Assembly (NCBI GenBank): GCA_028702895.1
Contig: JAQVNZ010000001.1
Coordinates: forward strand, 36,650-100,649
Reading direction: 5' to 3'
Length of the DNA: 64,000 nt
Origin: Candidatus Iainarchaeum sp.
GTDB taxonomy: Archaea; Iainarchaeota; Iainarchaeia; Iainarchaeales; JAAZKV01
The notes under the pieces are model-generated. The model saw only the letters and a program-made list of their open reading frames with translations, made no database searches and was not told the origin of the DNA. Below are positions 41,572 to 50,729 of this stretch, piece by piece (the first letter of the stretch is position 1; every line of letters begins with the position of its first letter). Made by a program: the position numbers and the translations under genes.

Positions 41572-43232
41572 TATTTTTCACCAAAATTTCTTTTGCTAAT
41601 AAAATCTTGTGATAGTTTACTAACTTCTTTTAATTCGCGAATATTGTTTTCAACAAGATTTTCTATAAATTGTTTTCTTAAATATAATTCGGCTTCAAGT
41701 TGATCTCTTGATAATCCTGTAAAATCTCTTAATTGACTTAAATAATTACTGTCAACTATTGTTCTTTCTAAATAATCTTTTACTGCGTCTCTTTGAAATA
41801 ATGTTTGTGTTTTTGGGTTGCCTTCTATTCCTCCATATACTTCTGCGATCTCACTTATTCGTCTAATTGTTCCTTTCTTTTTATCATGATATCTGTGTTC
41901 TACTATTATTATGTCAAGCCCAGATAACATTATTTTTGGAACATTCATTGGCGGGTTAGTTACTCGTACTATTGTTTCTTCTGGAGAATTAGCATGAACC
42001 GTTCCTAGACAACCATCATGCCCTGTATTAATAGCAGTAAATAACGTGAATGCTTCTTCGTGTCTTACTTCTCCAACTATTATTCTATCGGGTCTCATTC
42101 TCAAAGAATTTTTTGTTAAAATATCCATTTTTAATTCACCTGATCCTTCAAGTCCGGGTGGTCTAGCTTCTAATCTAATCCAATGTTTTAAGGGTAAATT
42201 TAATTCGGCCGTGTCTTCAATAGTAACTATTCTTTCTCTTTCTGGTATGAATGATGCTAGTACATTTAAGAGTGTAGTTTTTCCTGATCCTGTTCCACCA
42301 CTAATAAGCATGTTCGCTGGTTTTGTTCCTAGTCCATCAACACTTACCCATAGGAATGCTGCTGCTTCGCTACTTAGTGTTCCCATTCTAACTAAATCAA
42401 TTATTGAATAAGGGTCTTTACGAAATTTTCTTATTGTTAGTGTTCCTCCACTAATACTTGCAGGGGGGATTGTGGCATTAATTCTACTTCCATCAGTTAA
42501 TCTTGCGTCTAATAAAGGCGCTGATACATCTACTCTTCTTCCAACTTCTCTAGCAATTTTATTTATTAAATCCTCTATTTCTTGTTCTGAAAAAAATTCT
42601 ATGTTAGTTTGCATCATTTCAAATTCTCTATGAAAAACAAAAACAGGTTTTTTTGGCCCAACAATCATTATCTCTTCTAATTGATCGTCTTTTATTAGGT
42701 CATCTATTAATCCATATCCAACCATTTCTCTTACAACTGCGTCAGCGTAAAATGATATTCTTGTTGGGGGAATATTTAGTGATGGATTATTTCTTATGAT
42801 ATCTAATATTTTTTGTTTATAGATTATTCGTCTCTCATCATTATTTCTTATTCTAAATGGTGCAATACTAATTAGTCTTGTTGTTGCTTCTTTTATTGTA
42901 TTAATTATTTTTCTTTCAGCGGAGGTGGGTCTTAGTGTTGGAACAAAATAATATTTTAGTGCTTTGCCAGGGATTTCATAAATAGTTGTTTTATCATATT
43001 TTTTTAATTCTATTTTTTTCTCTTTTTCTAATTCTTTTTCAACTTCTGTTTTTTCTTTTCCAGATGGTTCGATTTCTAATTTTTGATCTATTTCGCTGTT
43101 AATTTGTTCTTCAAATTCTTTTAAATCTTCTTTTTTTATTTCTTTTGCAACAGTTTCTTCAATATCTTCTTCGTTTTTTATTGATTGTGCTTTTGTACTT
43201 TTCATTAAGTCTTCTAAATAATCAGTTGCCAT
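41571..43232 (-). CDS. pilus assembly/secretion ATPase (TadA-like)
   Basis: 553 residues. A Glu/Lys-rich N-terminal extension (about 1-75) precedes the conserved core: DARLTDGSRINATIPP, Walker A LISGGTGSGKTTLL, IVTIEDTAEL, RMRPDRIIVGEVRHEEAF and TGHDGCLGTVHANS. Powers pilin assembly. Head gene of the operon with both platform genes and a short pilin. The N-terminal extension is longer than usual for archaeal members. Confidence 0.93.
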   Translation of the reverse strand: MATDYLEDLMKSTKAQSIKNEEDIEETVAKEIKKEDLKEFEEQINSEIDQKLEIEPSGKEKTEVEKELEKEKKIELKKYDKTTIYEIPGKALKYYFVPTLRPTSAERKIINTIKEATTRLISIAPFRIRNNDERRIIYKQKILDIIRNNPSLNIPPTRISFYADAVVREMVGYGLIDDLIKDDQLEEIMIVGPKKPVFVFHREFEMMQTNIEFFSEQEIEDLINKIAREVGRRVDVSAPLLDARLTDGSRINATIPPASISGGTLTIRKFRKDPYSIIDLVRMGTLSSEAAAFLWVSVDGLGTKPANMLISGGTGSGKTTLLNVLASFIPERERIVTIEDTAELNLPLKHWIRLEARPPGLEGSGELKMDILTKNSLRMRPDRIIVGEVRHEEAFTLFTAINTGHDGCLGTVHANSPEETIVRVTNPPMNVPKIMLSGLDIIIVEHRYHDKKKGTIRRISEIAEVYGGIEGNPKTQTLFQRDAVKDYLERTIVDSNYLSQLRDFTGLSRDQLEAELYLRKQFIENLVENNIRELKEVSKLSQDFISKRNFGEK

Positions 43233-43368
43233 GCTAAAAATATGTTTTTTCGTTTATTTTAATGTTTTGGTAATATTAAAAAAATTTTATTTTAAATTTT
43301 TTTTGACATTTTTTTAATTAATTATTCATTTTTTTCAAAATCATGATTTTTTCAAAAAATATTTTTAA

Positions 43369-45123
43369 TTATTTTTTTTCACTAACTTCTTTTTTGATTT
43401 TACTAATAAAATCTTTTACCAAAATCGTTTCTTGTTCGCCATTTCTGTTTCTTATTGCAATGCTCTTTGTTTCAATTTCTCTTGCACCAATTACTCCAAT
43501 GTAAGGTGCTTTAATTTTTTGAGCATCTCGTATTCTATAACCAAGGGATTCGTTTCTGTTATCTAGGTTACTTCTTATTCCATTTTCTAATAATTCTTCA
43601 TGAATTTTTTTAGCTTCATTAGAAAATTTGTCTGATACTGGAATAATTATTATTTGTTCTGGCGATAACCAAGTTGGAAATGCTCCACCATATTTTTCTA
43701 TTAACATGGCCATTGTTCTCTCATAACATCCAATTGAACTTCGGTGTATTATGTAAGGGGTTTTCTTTTTTCCATCATTATCAATATATGTCATTTCAAA
43801 TCTTTCTGGTAATGCGAAATCAATTTGAACTGTTATTATTGTATCTTCTTTTCCATACACATTTTTTGCTTGCAAATCTAGTTTTGGGCCATAAAATGCT
43901 GCTTCATCTTCTACTTCTTCATAATCTATTTTTAGATGATCCAATATTTTTTTCATTTCATTTTGTGAATGTTCCCATGCTGTAGGATTATTAATATATT
44001 TTCCTTTTTCATTTTTAGGATCCCATTTTGAAAATCTGTATGTTATATCATCTTTGATTCCGATTGATTCCATCACAAAATTTATTAGTGAGATTACTGA
44101 TTTGAATTCTTCTTCTAATTGTCCAGGTGTAACTATAACGTGTCCTTCGGAGAGAGTAAATTGTCTCACTCTTGTTAATCCATGCATTTCTCCAGAACTT
44201 TCATTTCTAAATAATACTGATGTTTCAGCAAATTTTATTGGTAAATCTTTGTATGATTTTAAACCATTTTTATAAATCAAAAATTGGTAGGGACAAGTCA
44301 TTGGTCTTAATGCTAATAATTCTTTTTCATTTTCTTGGTTTCCCATTATGAACATTCCATCTTTATAGTGTTCCCAGTGTCCAGATATTTTGTATAAATC
44401 TGCTTTTGCCATATATGGCGTTCTTGTATAAACATATCCTCTTTTTTCTTCTTCGTCTTCAACAAATCTAGATAATATTTGAAATAATTTTGCTCCGCGT
44501 GGCATTAGTAAAGGTAATCCTTGTCCTACTAATTCGTGTGTCATAAAAATATTTTGTTCTCGTCCAATTTTGTTATGATCATTTTTTTCAGAAGTTTCTT
44601 TTTTTTCTAACCACTCGTTTAACTCTTCTTTTGTTTTAAAAGCAATTCCATAAACTCGTGTTAATTGTTTATTTTTTTCATTTCCTTTCCAATAAGCACT
44701 AGAAATTTTTAATAACTTTATTGCGCCTATTTCTGAAATATTTTTTACGTGTGGTCCTTTACATAAGTCAATAAAATTTCCATTTGTATAAATGCTAACT
44801 TTTTTTTCTCCGCTTTGTTCTAATTCATTAATCATTTCTATTTTATATTCATTTTTTTCAAATAGTTTTTTTGCTTCTTCTATTGTTATTTCTTTTTTTA
44901 TCATATCATCTTTTATTTTAATTATTTCTAACATTTTTTTTTCAAGTTCGATTAAATTATTTTCTTTCAATGTTTTTTCTAATTCAAAATCATAATGAAA
45001 TCCTGTTTCTATTGGTGGGCCGATAGCGATTTTTACGGTTGGATAAATTTGTGTTAGTGCTTGTGCGAATACGTGTGCTGCACTATGCCATATTTTTTCA
45101 TTTTGTTTTTTTAATTCATCCAT
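43369..45123 (-). CDS. thrS: threonyl-tRNA synthetase, bacterial type, no TGS domain
   Basis: Charges tRNA-Thr. The N2 editing domain begins at once (HSAAHVFAQALTQIYP, FIDLCKGPHV, AYWKGNEKNKQLTRVYG), followed by the class II core (GLPLLMPRGAKLF, MTCPYQFLIYK, FRNESSGEMHGLTRVRQF, the C-terminal IHRSSIGCYERTMAMLIEKYGG) and an anticodon domain. Bacterial ThrRS has an extra N-terminal TGS domain, absent here, and most archaea use a different editing domain. ATG at 45123 follows TTGGTGATAAAA. Probably acquired from bacteria. Confidence 0.92.
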   Translation of the reverse strand: MDELKKQNEKIWHSAAHVFAQALTQIYPTVKIAIGPPIETGFHYDFELEKTLKENNLIELEKKMLEIIKIKDDMIKKEITIEEAKKLFEKNEYKIEMINELEQSGEKKVSIYTNGNFIDLCKGPHVKNISEIGAIKLLKISSAYWKGNEKNKQLTRVYGIAFKTKEELNEWLEKKETSEKNDHNKIGREQNIFMTHELVGQGLPLLMPRGAKLFQILSRFVEDEEEKRGYVYTRTPYMAKADLYKISGHWEHYKDGMFIMGNQENEKELLALRPMTCPYQFLIYKNGLKSYKDLPIKFAETSVLFRNESSGEMHGLTRVRQFTLSEGHVIVTPGQLEEEFKSVISLINFVMESIGIKDDITYRFSKWDPKNEKGKYINNPTAWEHSQNEMKKILDHLKIDYEEVEDEAAFYGPKLDLQAKNVYGKEDTIITVQIDFALPERFEMTYIDNDGKKKTPYIIHRSSIGCYERTMAMLIEKYGGAFPTWLSPEQIIIIPVSDKFSNEAKKIHEELLENGIRSNLDNRNESLGYRIRDAQKIKAPYIGVIGAREIETKSIAIRNRNGEQETILVKDFISKIKKEVSEKK

Positions 45124-45341
45124 TTTTATCACCAAGTATCAAATTTTTTCCTCAAAAAACTTTTTAAATTGTTTTTTTGAGTTTAAAGCGTGGTAGTAGC
45201 AAGAGTTGTCATTTTTAGTAGAATTAAATTATTACTTGCTTTTTCCATAGTAAATGTTTATTCTTTTTTGTATTTATATATAGTTTAATTTTTAGTGTAA
45301 TAAAAAATACAGTGCTCTGAAATAAATTTGGCTAATATAAT

Positions 45342-45824
45342 TTATCTTGTTGCACGTTTACATCTTTCTTTTCCACAAAGAGAATGGAATTCTTGACAAT
45401 ATACTTGTCCTCCACATTCTTTTTTATGTTTACAATTCTGCCAAGTAGTATTTGCGTTAATACTTGCTCCACTTTGGTGTATTACGTTAGCAATAATATT
45501 ACAATGTCGTTCATCAACGGCTTGTCTAGAATTAGTATTTATTATTCTAGTTTCTTGGTTTCTTGCAAAATATTCTTTTTCAAAATCAGTTTTTGGTTTA
45601 TTATTTGTAATTATATTATTATTCGTGCGCATCATATTATTTTTTAACATGGGATTAATGCCTTGTGGTTGTGATTGTCTTAATTCTTCTAGTTTTTCTT
45701 GGGGGATTCTCTCTCCATCACTAATATCAATAATAGAATTATTTTTTTGAGTATTATTCTGAGCTAATTTTGCCATTAGTTGATTAGTTTTTCTTGCTTC
45801 TTCAACAAAACCTTTTAGTGCCAT
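45342..45824 (-). CDS. hypothetical Cys/His-rich protein
   Basis: 160 residues. An N-terminal helix (FVEEARKTNQLMAKLAQN), a low-complexity Asn-rich middle (TNNNIITNNKPK) and a compact C-terminal part with Cys and His (DERHCN, CKHKKECGGQVYCQEFHSLC, RCKR) that looks like a zinc-binding domain. Not recognised. Divergent from proS, with a TATA-like CTTTTTATTTATT upstream. Confidence 0.7.
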   Translation of the reverse strand: MALKGFVEEARKTNQLMAKLAQNNTQKNNSIIDISDGERIPQEKLEELRQSQPQGINPMLKNNMMRTNNNIITNNKPKTDFEKEYFARNQETRIINTNSRQAVDERHCNIIANVIHQSGASINANTTWQNCKHKKECGGQVYCQEFHSLCGKERCKRATR

Positions 45825-45977
45825 ATACTAATTGAAAGATAAATAAATAAAAAGCTATTTGTTTTTTTCTTATTTATTTTTTGTTTTTTGGTTATTTAAA
45901 AGAGTTAATTATTTAGTTTGTAAATTTTTTATTTTTTTATAAGTATGTTTAAAAGCATTAATTGGCCTATTTTAATC

Positions 45978-47345
45978 ATGTTTATCAATAAAAACGAATT
46001 AGAATTTTCAGAATGGTGGAACAAAATTATTTTTGAGGGCGGTTTAGCAGATAATCGGTATAAAATAAAAGGATTATTTGTTTGGATGCCTTATGGTTTT
46101 AGTTTAATGAAAATGGTTAAAAAAAATTGGGATAATTTATTTGAACAAAATAATATTAGTGAGCTTTATTTTCCACTTTTTGTTCCGCAAGAATATGCTA
46201 AGCAAAATGAATCTTGGTGGAATTCATTTAAAGAACAAGCATTTTATGTGTTAGGATATTTTGATAACGAAAAAAAAGTTTTTCTAAGACCTACTGGTGA
46301 ACCTGCAATGTATCCAATGTTTAGTCTTTGGATTAGAAGTCATCGTGATTTGCCTTTAAGAGTTTATGAAACAGTTAGTTCTTTTAGAAATGAAACAAAA
46401 TCAACTAAAACTTTTGTTAGAGATGTAGAAATTGGTCCTTGGTATGAAATTCATACTGTTCATTCTACTAGAGAAGAAGCTGAGGCTGAAATAGAATTAG
46501 GAATAAAAATGAATGATATTATTTTTGATAATTTAGCAGTTTCAAGATTAAAAGTTAGAAAACCAATTCAGGATTGTTTTCCTGGTAGTGTTGGTGCTAT
46601 TGAATTTTATACTTTGTTAAATGATAAGCTTGTTGAAAATGCTAGTTGTAATAATCTTGGGCAAGCATATGCAAAAGCGTTTAATATAAAATTTTTTGAT
46701 GAAAATGAAAAAGAACAATTTGCTTGGCAAACTTGTACTGGTAATGGTGAAAGATTTTTATCTGCAATAATTGGTAATCATTCTGATGATAAAGGATTAG
46801 TTTTGCCTCCAGTTGTTGCACCAATTCAAGTTGCAATTATTCCAATAAAAATTAGTGTTGATGAAATAAATAAATTAAATTTAGATTTTAGTAATTTAAG
46901 AGTAAAAGAATTTCCTGTTGGAAAATCTATTGGTGACGTTCGTTATAAAACAGAAAAAATGGGTATTCCTTTAAGGATTGAAATCGGACCTAATGAGATT
47001 AGTGAAAAAAAAGCTGTTCTTATTTGGCGTAATGGTAAAAAAGAATCTTGTTTATTTTCAGATTTAAATAAAGTTGTTGTAACTGGGTTGGATAATTTTC
47101 AAAAAGATTTGAGATTAGCTTCTGAAAATGAAATGATTAAACGAATAAAAATTTGTGATAATAAAATAGACGCAAAAAAAGCAGATATTGCGATAATTGG
47201 TTGGTGTGGTAGTGCTGAGTGTAGTGATTGGTTACAAACTGATTTGGAAAAAGAATTAATTGGAATGACTCTTGAAAAAAAGAAAGTGAAATGTCTTCAT
47301 TGTGAAAAAGACGGTGAAGCAACATATTTTTCAAAATCATATTAA
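45978..47345 (+). CDS. proS: prolyl-tRNA synthetase, archaeal/eukaryal type
   Basis: Charges tRNA-Pro. Class II motifs: GLFVWMPYGFSLM, the motif 2 loop FLRPTGEPAMYP with VYETVSSFRNE, and motif 3-like NLGQAYAKAFN/WQTCTGNGERFLSAIIGNHSD region; the anticodon domain and the archaeal-type C-terminal zinc-like domain (IIGWCGSAECSDW, KCLHCEKDGEATYFSKSY ending in Tyr) follow. ATG at 45978 is preferred: a TATA-like TTTTTTTATAAG (45932-45943) would place an upstream ATG (45945) too close to the promoter. Confidence 0.94.
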   Translation: MFINKNELEFSEWWNKIIFEGGLADNRYKIKGLFVWMPYGFSLMKMVKKNWDNLFEQNNISELYFPLFVPQEYAKQNESWWNSFKEQAFYVLGYFDNEKKVFLRPTGEPAMYPMFSLWIRSHRDLPLRVYETVSSFRNETKSTKTFVRDVEIGPWYEIHTVHSTREEAEAEIELGIKMNDIIFDNLAVSRLKVRKPIQDCFPGSVGAIEFYTLLNDKLVENASCNNLGQAYAKAFNIKFFDENEKEQFAWQTCTGNGERFLSAIIGNHSDDKGLVLPPVVAPIQVAIIPIKISVDEINKLNLDFSNLRVKEFPVGKSIGDVRYKTEKMGIPLRIEIGPNEISEKKAVLIWRNGKKESCLFSDLNKVVVTGLDNFQKDLRLASENEMIKRIKICDNKIDAKKADIAIIGWCGSAECSDWLQTDLEKELIGMTLEKKKVKCLHCEKDGEATYFSKSY

Positions 47346-47349
47346 TTAT

Positions 47350-47395
47350 TTTTTATTTATTTTTATTTATTTTTATTTATTTTTTGTTTTTTAAT
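47350..47395. repeat. T-rich period-10 microsatellite
   Basis: TTATTTATTT-type units repeat about four times after the proS stop (period about 10 bp). Pure A/T, no coding sense; probably slippage or part of the transcription end. Confidence 0.6.
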
Positions 47396-47513
47396 TAATT
47401 TTATGTAATATTATTTTTTTTGTTTATTTTTTAGCTATTTTTATTAATTCTTTTTTTATTTATTAATTTGTAAAAGGAGAAGCTTTTATTTTATTTCGTT
47501 TATTAGTTTATTA

Positions 47514-47645
47514 ATGAGAAAAACTTGTCCTGTTTGTAATAGTTCAAAATACCAACTTGTTGGTAAGGATTATGTTTGCGCTAAATGTCATTTTGTTTCA
47601 AAACCTTTTTTTAAACCAAATTTTGTTGTGGGTGAAAAAAAATGA
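47514..47645 (+). CDS. small zinc-ribbon protein (43 aa)
   Basis: 43 codons from ATG, beginning MRKTCPVCNSSKYQLVGKDY and then VCAKCHFVSKPFFKP; two CxxC pairs form a zinc ribbon. The stop overlaps the nreA start (ATGA), so both are made together. Role unknown; tiny zinc ribbons of this kind often bind nucleic acid. Confidence 0.75.
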   Translation: MRKTCPVCNSSKYQLVGKDYVCAKCHFVSKPFFKPNFVVGEKK

Positions 47646-48874
47646 TTTCTCCAGAATTGTGTATTAAGTGTAAAGGCAAACTTCTTTGTGGACTAAAAAA
47701 ATGTCCTATTCTTGAAAAAAATGCGTCTTCTAGTAAAATTGTTTCTAAATTAAAAAATAATTCTTTTAGTGGTGCAACACCTCCTGGGTTTTTTGTTTCA
47801 TGGAATAATTATCCTAATGTTTCAGTGGCTCCGTTATCTGCTCTACCAGAAGAAATTTCGCCTATTTCTGATAAACCTGAAGAATGGTTTGGTTTATCAC
47901 AAGAAAAAATAATTTCTTTTCGAGAATCTCTTTTAAGATCTCATAAAACAATGCCTGTTTCTCTTGCAAGTAATCCTAATTATGAATTATTAGATTTTCA
48001 AGAAATTGCAATGACTGATATTATTGTTGATGTGGAGGTTTCTTTAAAAAAATCGCCTAAGCTTGAAACAACGTTTGATTCTTTTTCTGCACCTTTAGGC
48101 CCTTCTGCTGAATTAGAAAAAATTTCTTTTACAAATAATGTTAGGGTTCCTCAAAAAGTAGATTATTTTGTTTCAGATACTGATGCAAAATCTAATACTG
48201 CCTTAATAGAATTATTCAAAGATGGTTTTCCAGTTTCGTTTCTTGCAAAAGTATTATCTTCTGGTGCGCTTGGTGTAAAAAAAGATAGAAAACTTGTTCC
48301 TACTCGTTGGAGTATTACTGCAGTAGATTCTAATATTTCAAAACATTTTATTGAAAATAATTTGTCTCAAAACAAAATAATTGATTCCTTTAAATTATTT
48401 CATTCTAATTATCTGGATAATGATTTTTGGATTTTATTATTACCTTTTGCGTGGTCTTTTGAACAAATTGAAGTTTGGTTGCCTGGTGGGATTTGGAATG
48501 TTAATTCAAAAGAATTTCAAATTTTATCAGATTATGAATTAAATTCTGGGCTAAAAGGGTATCCTAAAGAAACTGAAGGAGCATATTTTGCATCCCGATT
48601 AGCAATAACAGAATTTTTGGTGGATAGAAAAGAAAACGCTTCTGCAATAGTTTTTAGAGAAATTGGTTCAAATTATGCTATTCCTTTAGGGGTTTGGCAA
48701 ATAAGAGAAAATGTTCGTCATGCTCTTAAAGAAGAACCGCTCATTTTTTCAACAATGGATAATGTTTTAGAATTTTTATCAAAAAAATTATCAGTTCCAA
48801 TATCTCAATATAAAACTAAATCAGTATTAATAAAACATTTTAAATCTCAAACAAGATTAAGTCAATGGTTTTAA
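47642..48874 (+). CDS. nreA: DNA repair protein NreA
   Basis: Archaeal NreA interacts with PCNA and is needed for resistance to DNA crosslinking damage in halophiles. N-terminal zinc motif Cys7, Cys10, Cys16, Cys21 (LCIKCKGKLLCGLKKCP), then NreA core stretches (GATPPGFFVSWNNYPNVSVAP, RWSITAVDSNISK, GAYFASRLAITEFL). The last eight residues QTRLSQWF form a PCNA-interacting PIP box. 410 residues. Coupled to the zinc ribbon gene. Confidence 0.9.
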   Translation: MISPELCIKCKGKLLCGLKKCPILEKNASSSKIVSKLKNNSFSGATPPGFFVSWNNYPNVSVAPLSALPEEISPISDKPEEWFGLSQEKIISFRESLLRSHKTMPVSLASNPNYELLDFQEIAMTDIIVDVEVSLKKSPKLETTFDSFSAPLGPSAELEKISFTNNVRVPQKVDYFVSDTDAKSNTALIELFKDGFPVSFLAKVLSSGALGVKKDRKLVPTRWSITAVDSNISKHFIENNLSQNKIIDSFKLFHSNYLDNDFWILLLPFAWSFEQIEVWLPGGIWNVNSKEFQILSDYELNSGLKGYPKETEGAYFASRLAITEFLVDRKENASAIVFREIGSNYAIPLGVWQIRENVRHALKEEPLIFSTMDNVLEFLSKKLSVPISQYKTKSVLIKHFKSQTRLSQWF

Positions 48875-48959
48875 AATATTTTTTTGAAATAATTTTTTTA
48901 AATAATACTTAGTTTGTTAATGTTCTAAAATTAATTTTGTTAATTTATTTTGTTTGAAT

Positions 48960-49925
48960 TTATTTTTTGTATTTTAAATATTGTGCGATTAATGCTTCTA
49001 ATTGTATTCTTTCGTTCGCACCTTCTACTAATCTAAAATCATATTCTCCAATAGTATCAACTAATTCTATTTTTGTTTGATTAGATATGTGTTCTTCGCT
49101 AAGATTCATTGTTTCGCGATATAATTGTTTTATTATATCTTCTCCACTCATTCCATATTCATACATTAATTGGTCTAATTTTTTTCTAGCTTCTAAAAAA
49201 TTTCCATCTAATGCTAATAAAATCATGTCTTGTATTTGCTCTGGTCTTGCACGTGAAGAAACACTATAAATAATTTCGGAATCTATTTTTTCATCAATAC
49301 TAGAACTAGCTTGTAAAATATTTATTGCTTTTCTTAAATCGCCTTGAGCAACATAATTTATTGCGTCTAAAGCATCATCAGTAATATCAATTTTTTCAAT
49401 CAAAGCTATTTTTTTTATTTGATTTTTTATTTCTTCACCATTTAATGGTTTAAATCTATAAACTACACATCTGCTTTGTAATGGATCAATTATTTTTGAA
49501 GAATAATTACAACTTAAAATAAAACGACAAGTTTTAGTATATTTTTCCATTGTTCGTCTTAATGCTTGTTGAGCATCATTTGTTAGTGCGTCACATTCAT
49601 CTAAAAAAATAATTTTAAAATTTGAATCAAAAGCAAGAGTTCTTGCAAAATCTTTTATTGTATGTCTTACAATATCAATTCCTCTATCATCACTTGCGTT
49701 TAATTCTAAAAAATTTTGGTCAAAATTTTCTTTGAACAATTCTTTTGCAAGAGCAATACTTGAAGAAGTTTTTCCAGTTCCTGCTGGGCCTGAAAGTAAT
49801 AAGTTTGGAACATTTTTTTGATCAATATAACTTTGTAATCGTTTTGTTAAATTATCGTGCCCAATAACATCAGCTATTTTTTTAGGTCTATATTTCTCAA
49901 CCCATGGCAAATTATCTTGTTCCAT
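48960..49925 (-). CDS. rfcS: replication factor C small subunit
   Basis: AAA+ clamp loader subunit that opens PCNA. Walker A LLSGPAGTGKTSSS, Walker B IIFLDECDAL (DECD as in RFC), SRC motif LQSRCV with arginine finger, LRKAINILQAS sensor 2 region and the C-terminal collar. 321 residues. No large subunit in the window. A PCNA client, NreA, is the convergent neighbour. Confidence 0.95.
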   Translation of the reverse strand: MEQDNLPWVEKYRPKKIADVIGHDNLTKRLQSYIDQKNVPNLLLSGPAGTGKTSSSIALAKELFKENFDQNFLELNASDDRGIDIVRHTIKDFARTLAFDSNFKIIFLDECDALTNDAQQALRRTMEKYTKTCRFILSCNYSSKIIDPLQSRCVVYRFKPLNGEEIKNQIKKIALIEKIDITDDALDAINYVAQGDLRKAINILQASSSIDEKIDSEIIYSVSSRARPEQIQDMILLALDGNFLEARKKLDQLMYEYGMSGEDIIKQLYRETMNLSEEHISNQTKIELVDTIGEYDFRLVEGANERIQLEALIAQYLKYKK

Positions 49926-50043
49926 ATTATTTTTTGGTTTGGTAATAATTAAATATGGATTGTTTTTAATTTTATTTTTTGTATTCGCAACAATTAAAAG
50001 CTTAATATTATTAATTTACATTAGAATATTTTTATTGATTATT

Positions 50044-50691
50044 ATGGATAAATTGGATGAAAAGCAATTTTTAGTTTTTTTAATAATTTGGTTTTTAGTA
50101 GCCTATTTGATAATGTGGTTTATGGGTGGCGCTTGTTTAAGCTTTTTTGTTGCTCCTAGCGAAGTAAATTCCGTTTGTATGTCTAATAATCTTCTTAGTG
50201 GATTAACTAGTATTCCAGTAATTGGTTTGCTGATTCCTTTTACTCCTTGGGTATCTTTATTTTATTGGTTTGCGCCAATACTTGGGTTTGTTTTCGCATT
50301 TTTTGGAATAACTTGGTGGAATAATTATTTTAAAACTAAAGAAGCTAGTGGAATTTTGTTTGTAATAGTAATCTTATTATTTTTGGTGTTGGGTCATTTT
50401 ATTACTACTAATTGGTATTATTCAAATATTACATTATCTCCTCAAAATAATGTTCAATATGGGTTACATTTTTGTTTTGATAATAATCCTATTTCTTGTA
50501 ATGAATTTGTTAATAATATTAATCAAGAATATATTTCGCAATACCAATCTTATGGTGGTTCTTTAAAACAATTAATTTTAATAGATTTTTGGGCGACTTT
50601 GCGTAAAAATATATTTTTAACATTTATTCTTGGAGCAATTATTGGTTGGATTCCATTTTTTGTAAAAAGAATTATTGCTGATAAAAAATAA
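50044..50691 (+). CDS. four-helix membrane protein
   Basis: 215 residues from MDKLDEKQF; helices at about 9-30, 52-75, 78-100, 107-125 and a last one near 190-207. Two cysteines lie in the outer loop (HFCFDNNPISCNEFV). A longer reading frame opens at 49939 but its hydrophobic extra part would overlap the promoter zone of rfcS; the shorter start after a TATA-like TTAATATTATTAAT is preferred. Function unknown. Confidence 0.65.
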   Translation: MDKLDEKQFLVFLIIWFLVAYLIMWFMGGACLSFFVAPSEVNSVCMSNNLLSGLTSIPVIGLLIPFTPWVSLFYWFAPILGFVFAFFGITWWNNYFKTKEASGILFVIVILLFLVLGHFITTNWYYSNITLSPQNNVQYGLHFCFDNNPISCNEFVNNINQEYISQYQSYGGSLKQLILIDFWATLRKNIFLTFILGAIIGWIPFFVKRIIADKK

Positions 50692-50729
50692 TAGTTTTTA
50701 TTTTTTTCACTTATTTTTTTATTATTTTT

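Noticed and set aside
45136..45341. Gap with AGCAAG and CTTGCT arms as a possible small RNA.
   Set aside because: Stem is only 6 bp with a loop above 35 nt and the rest is AT-rich; too weak to call.
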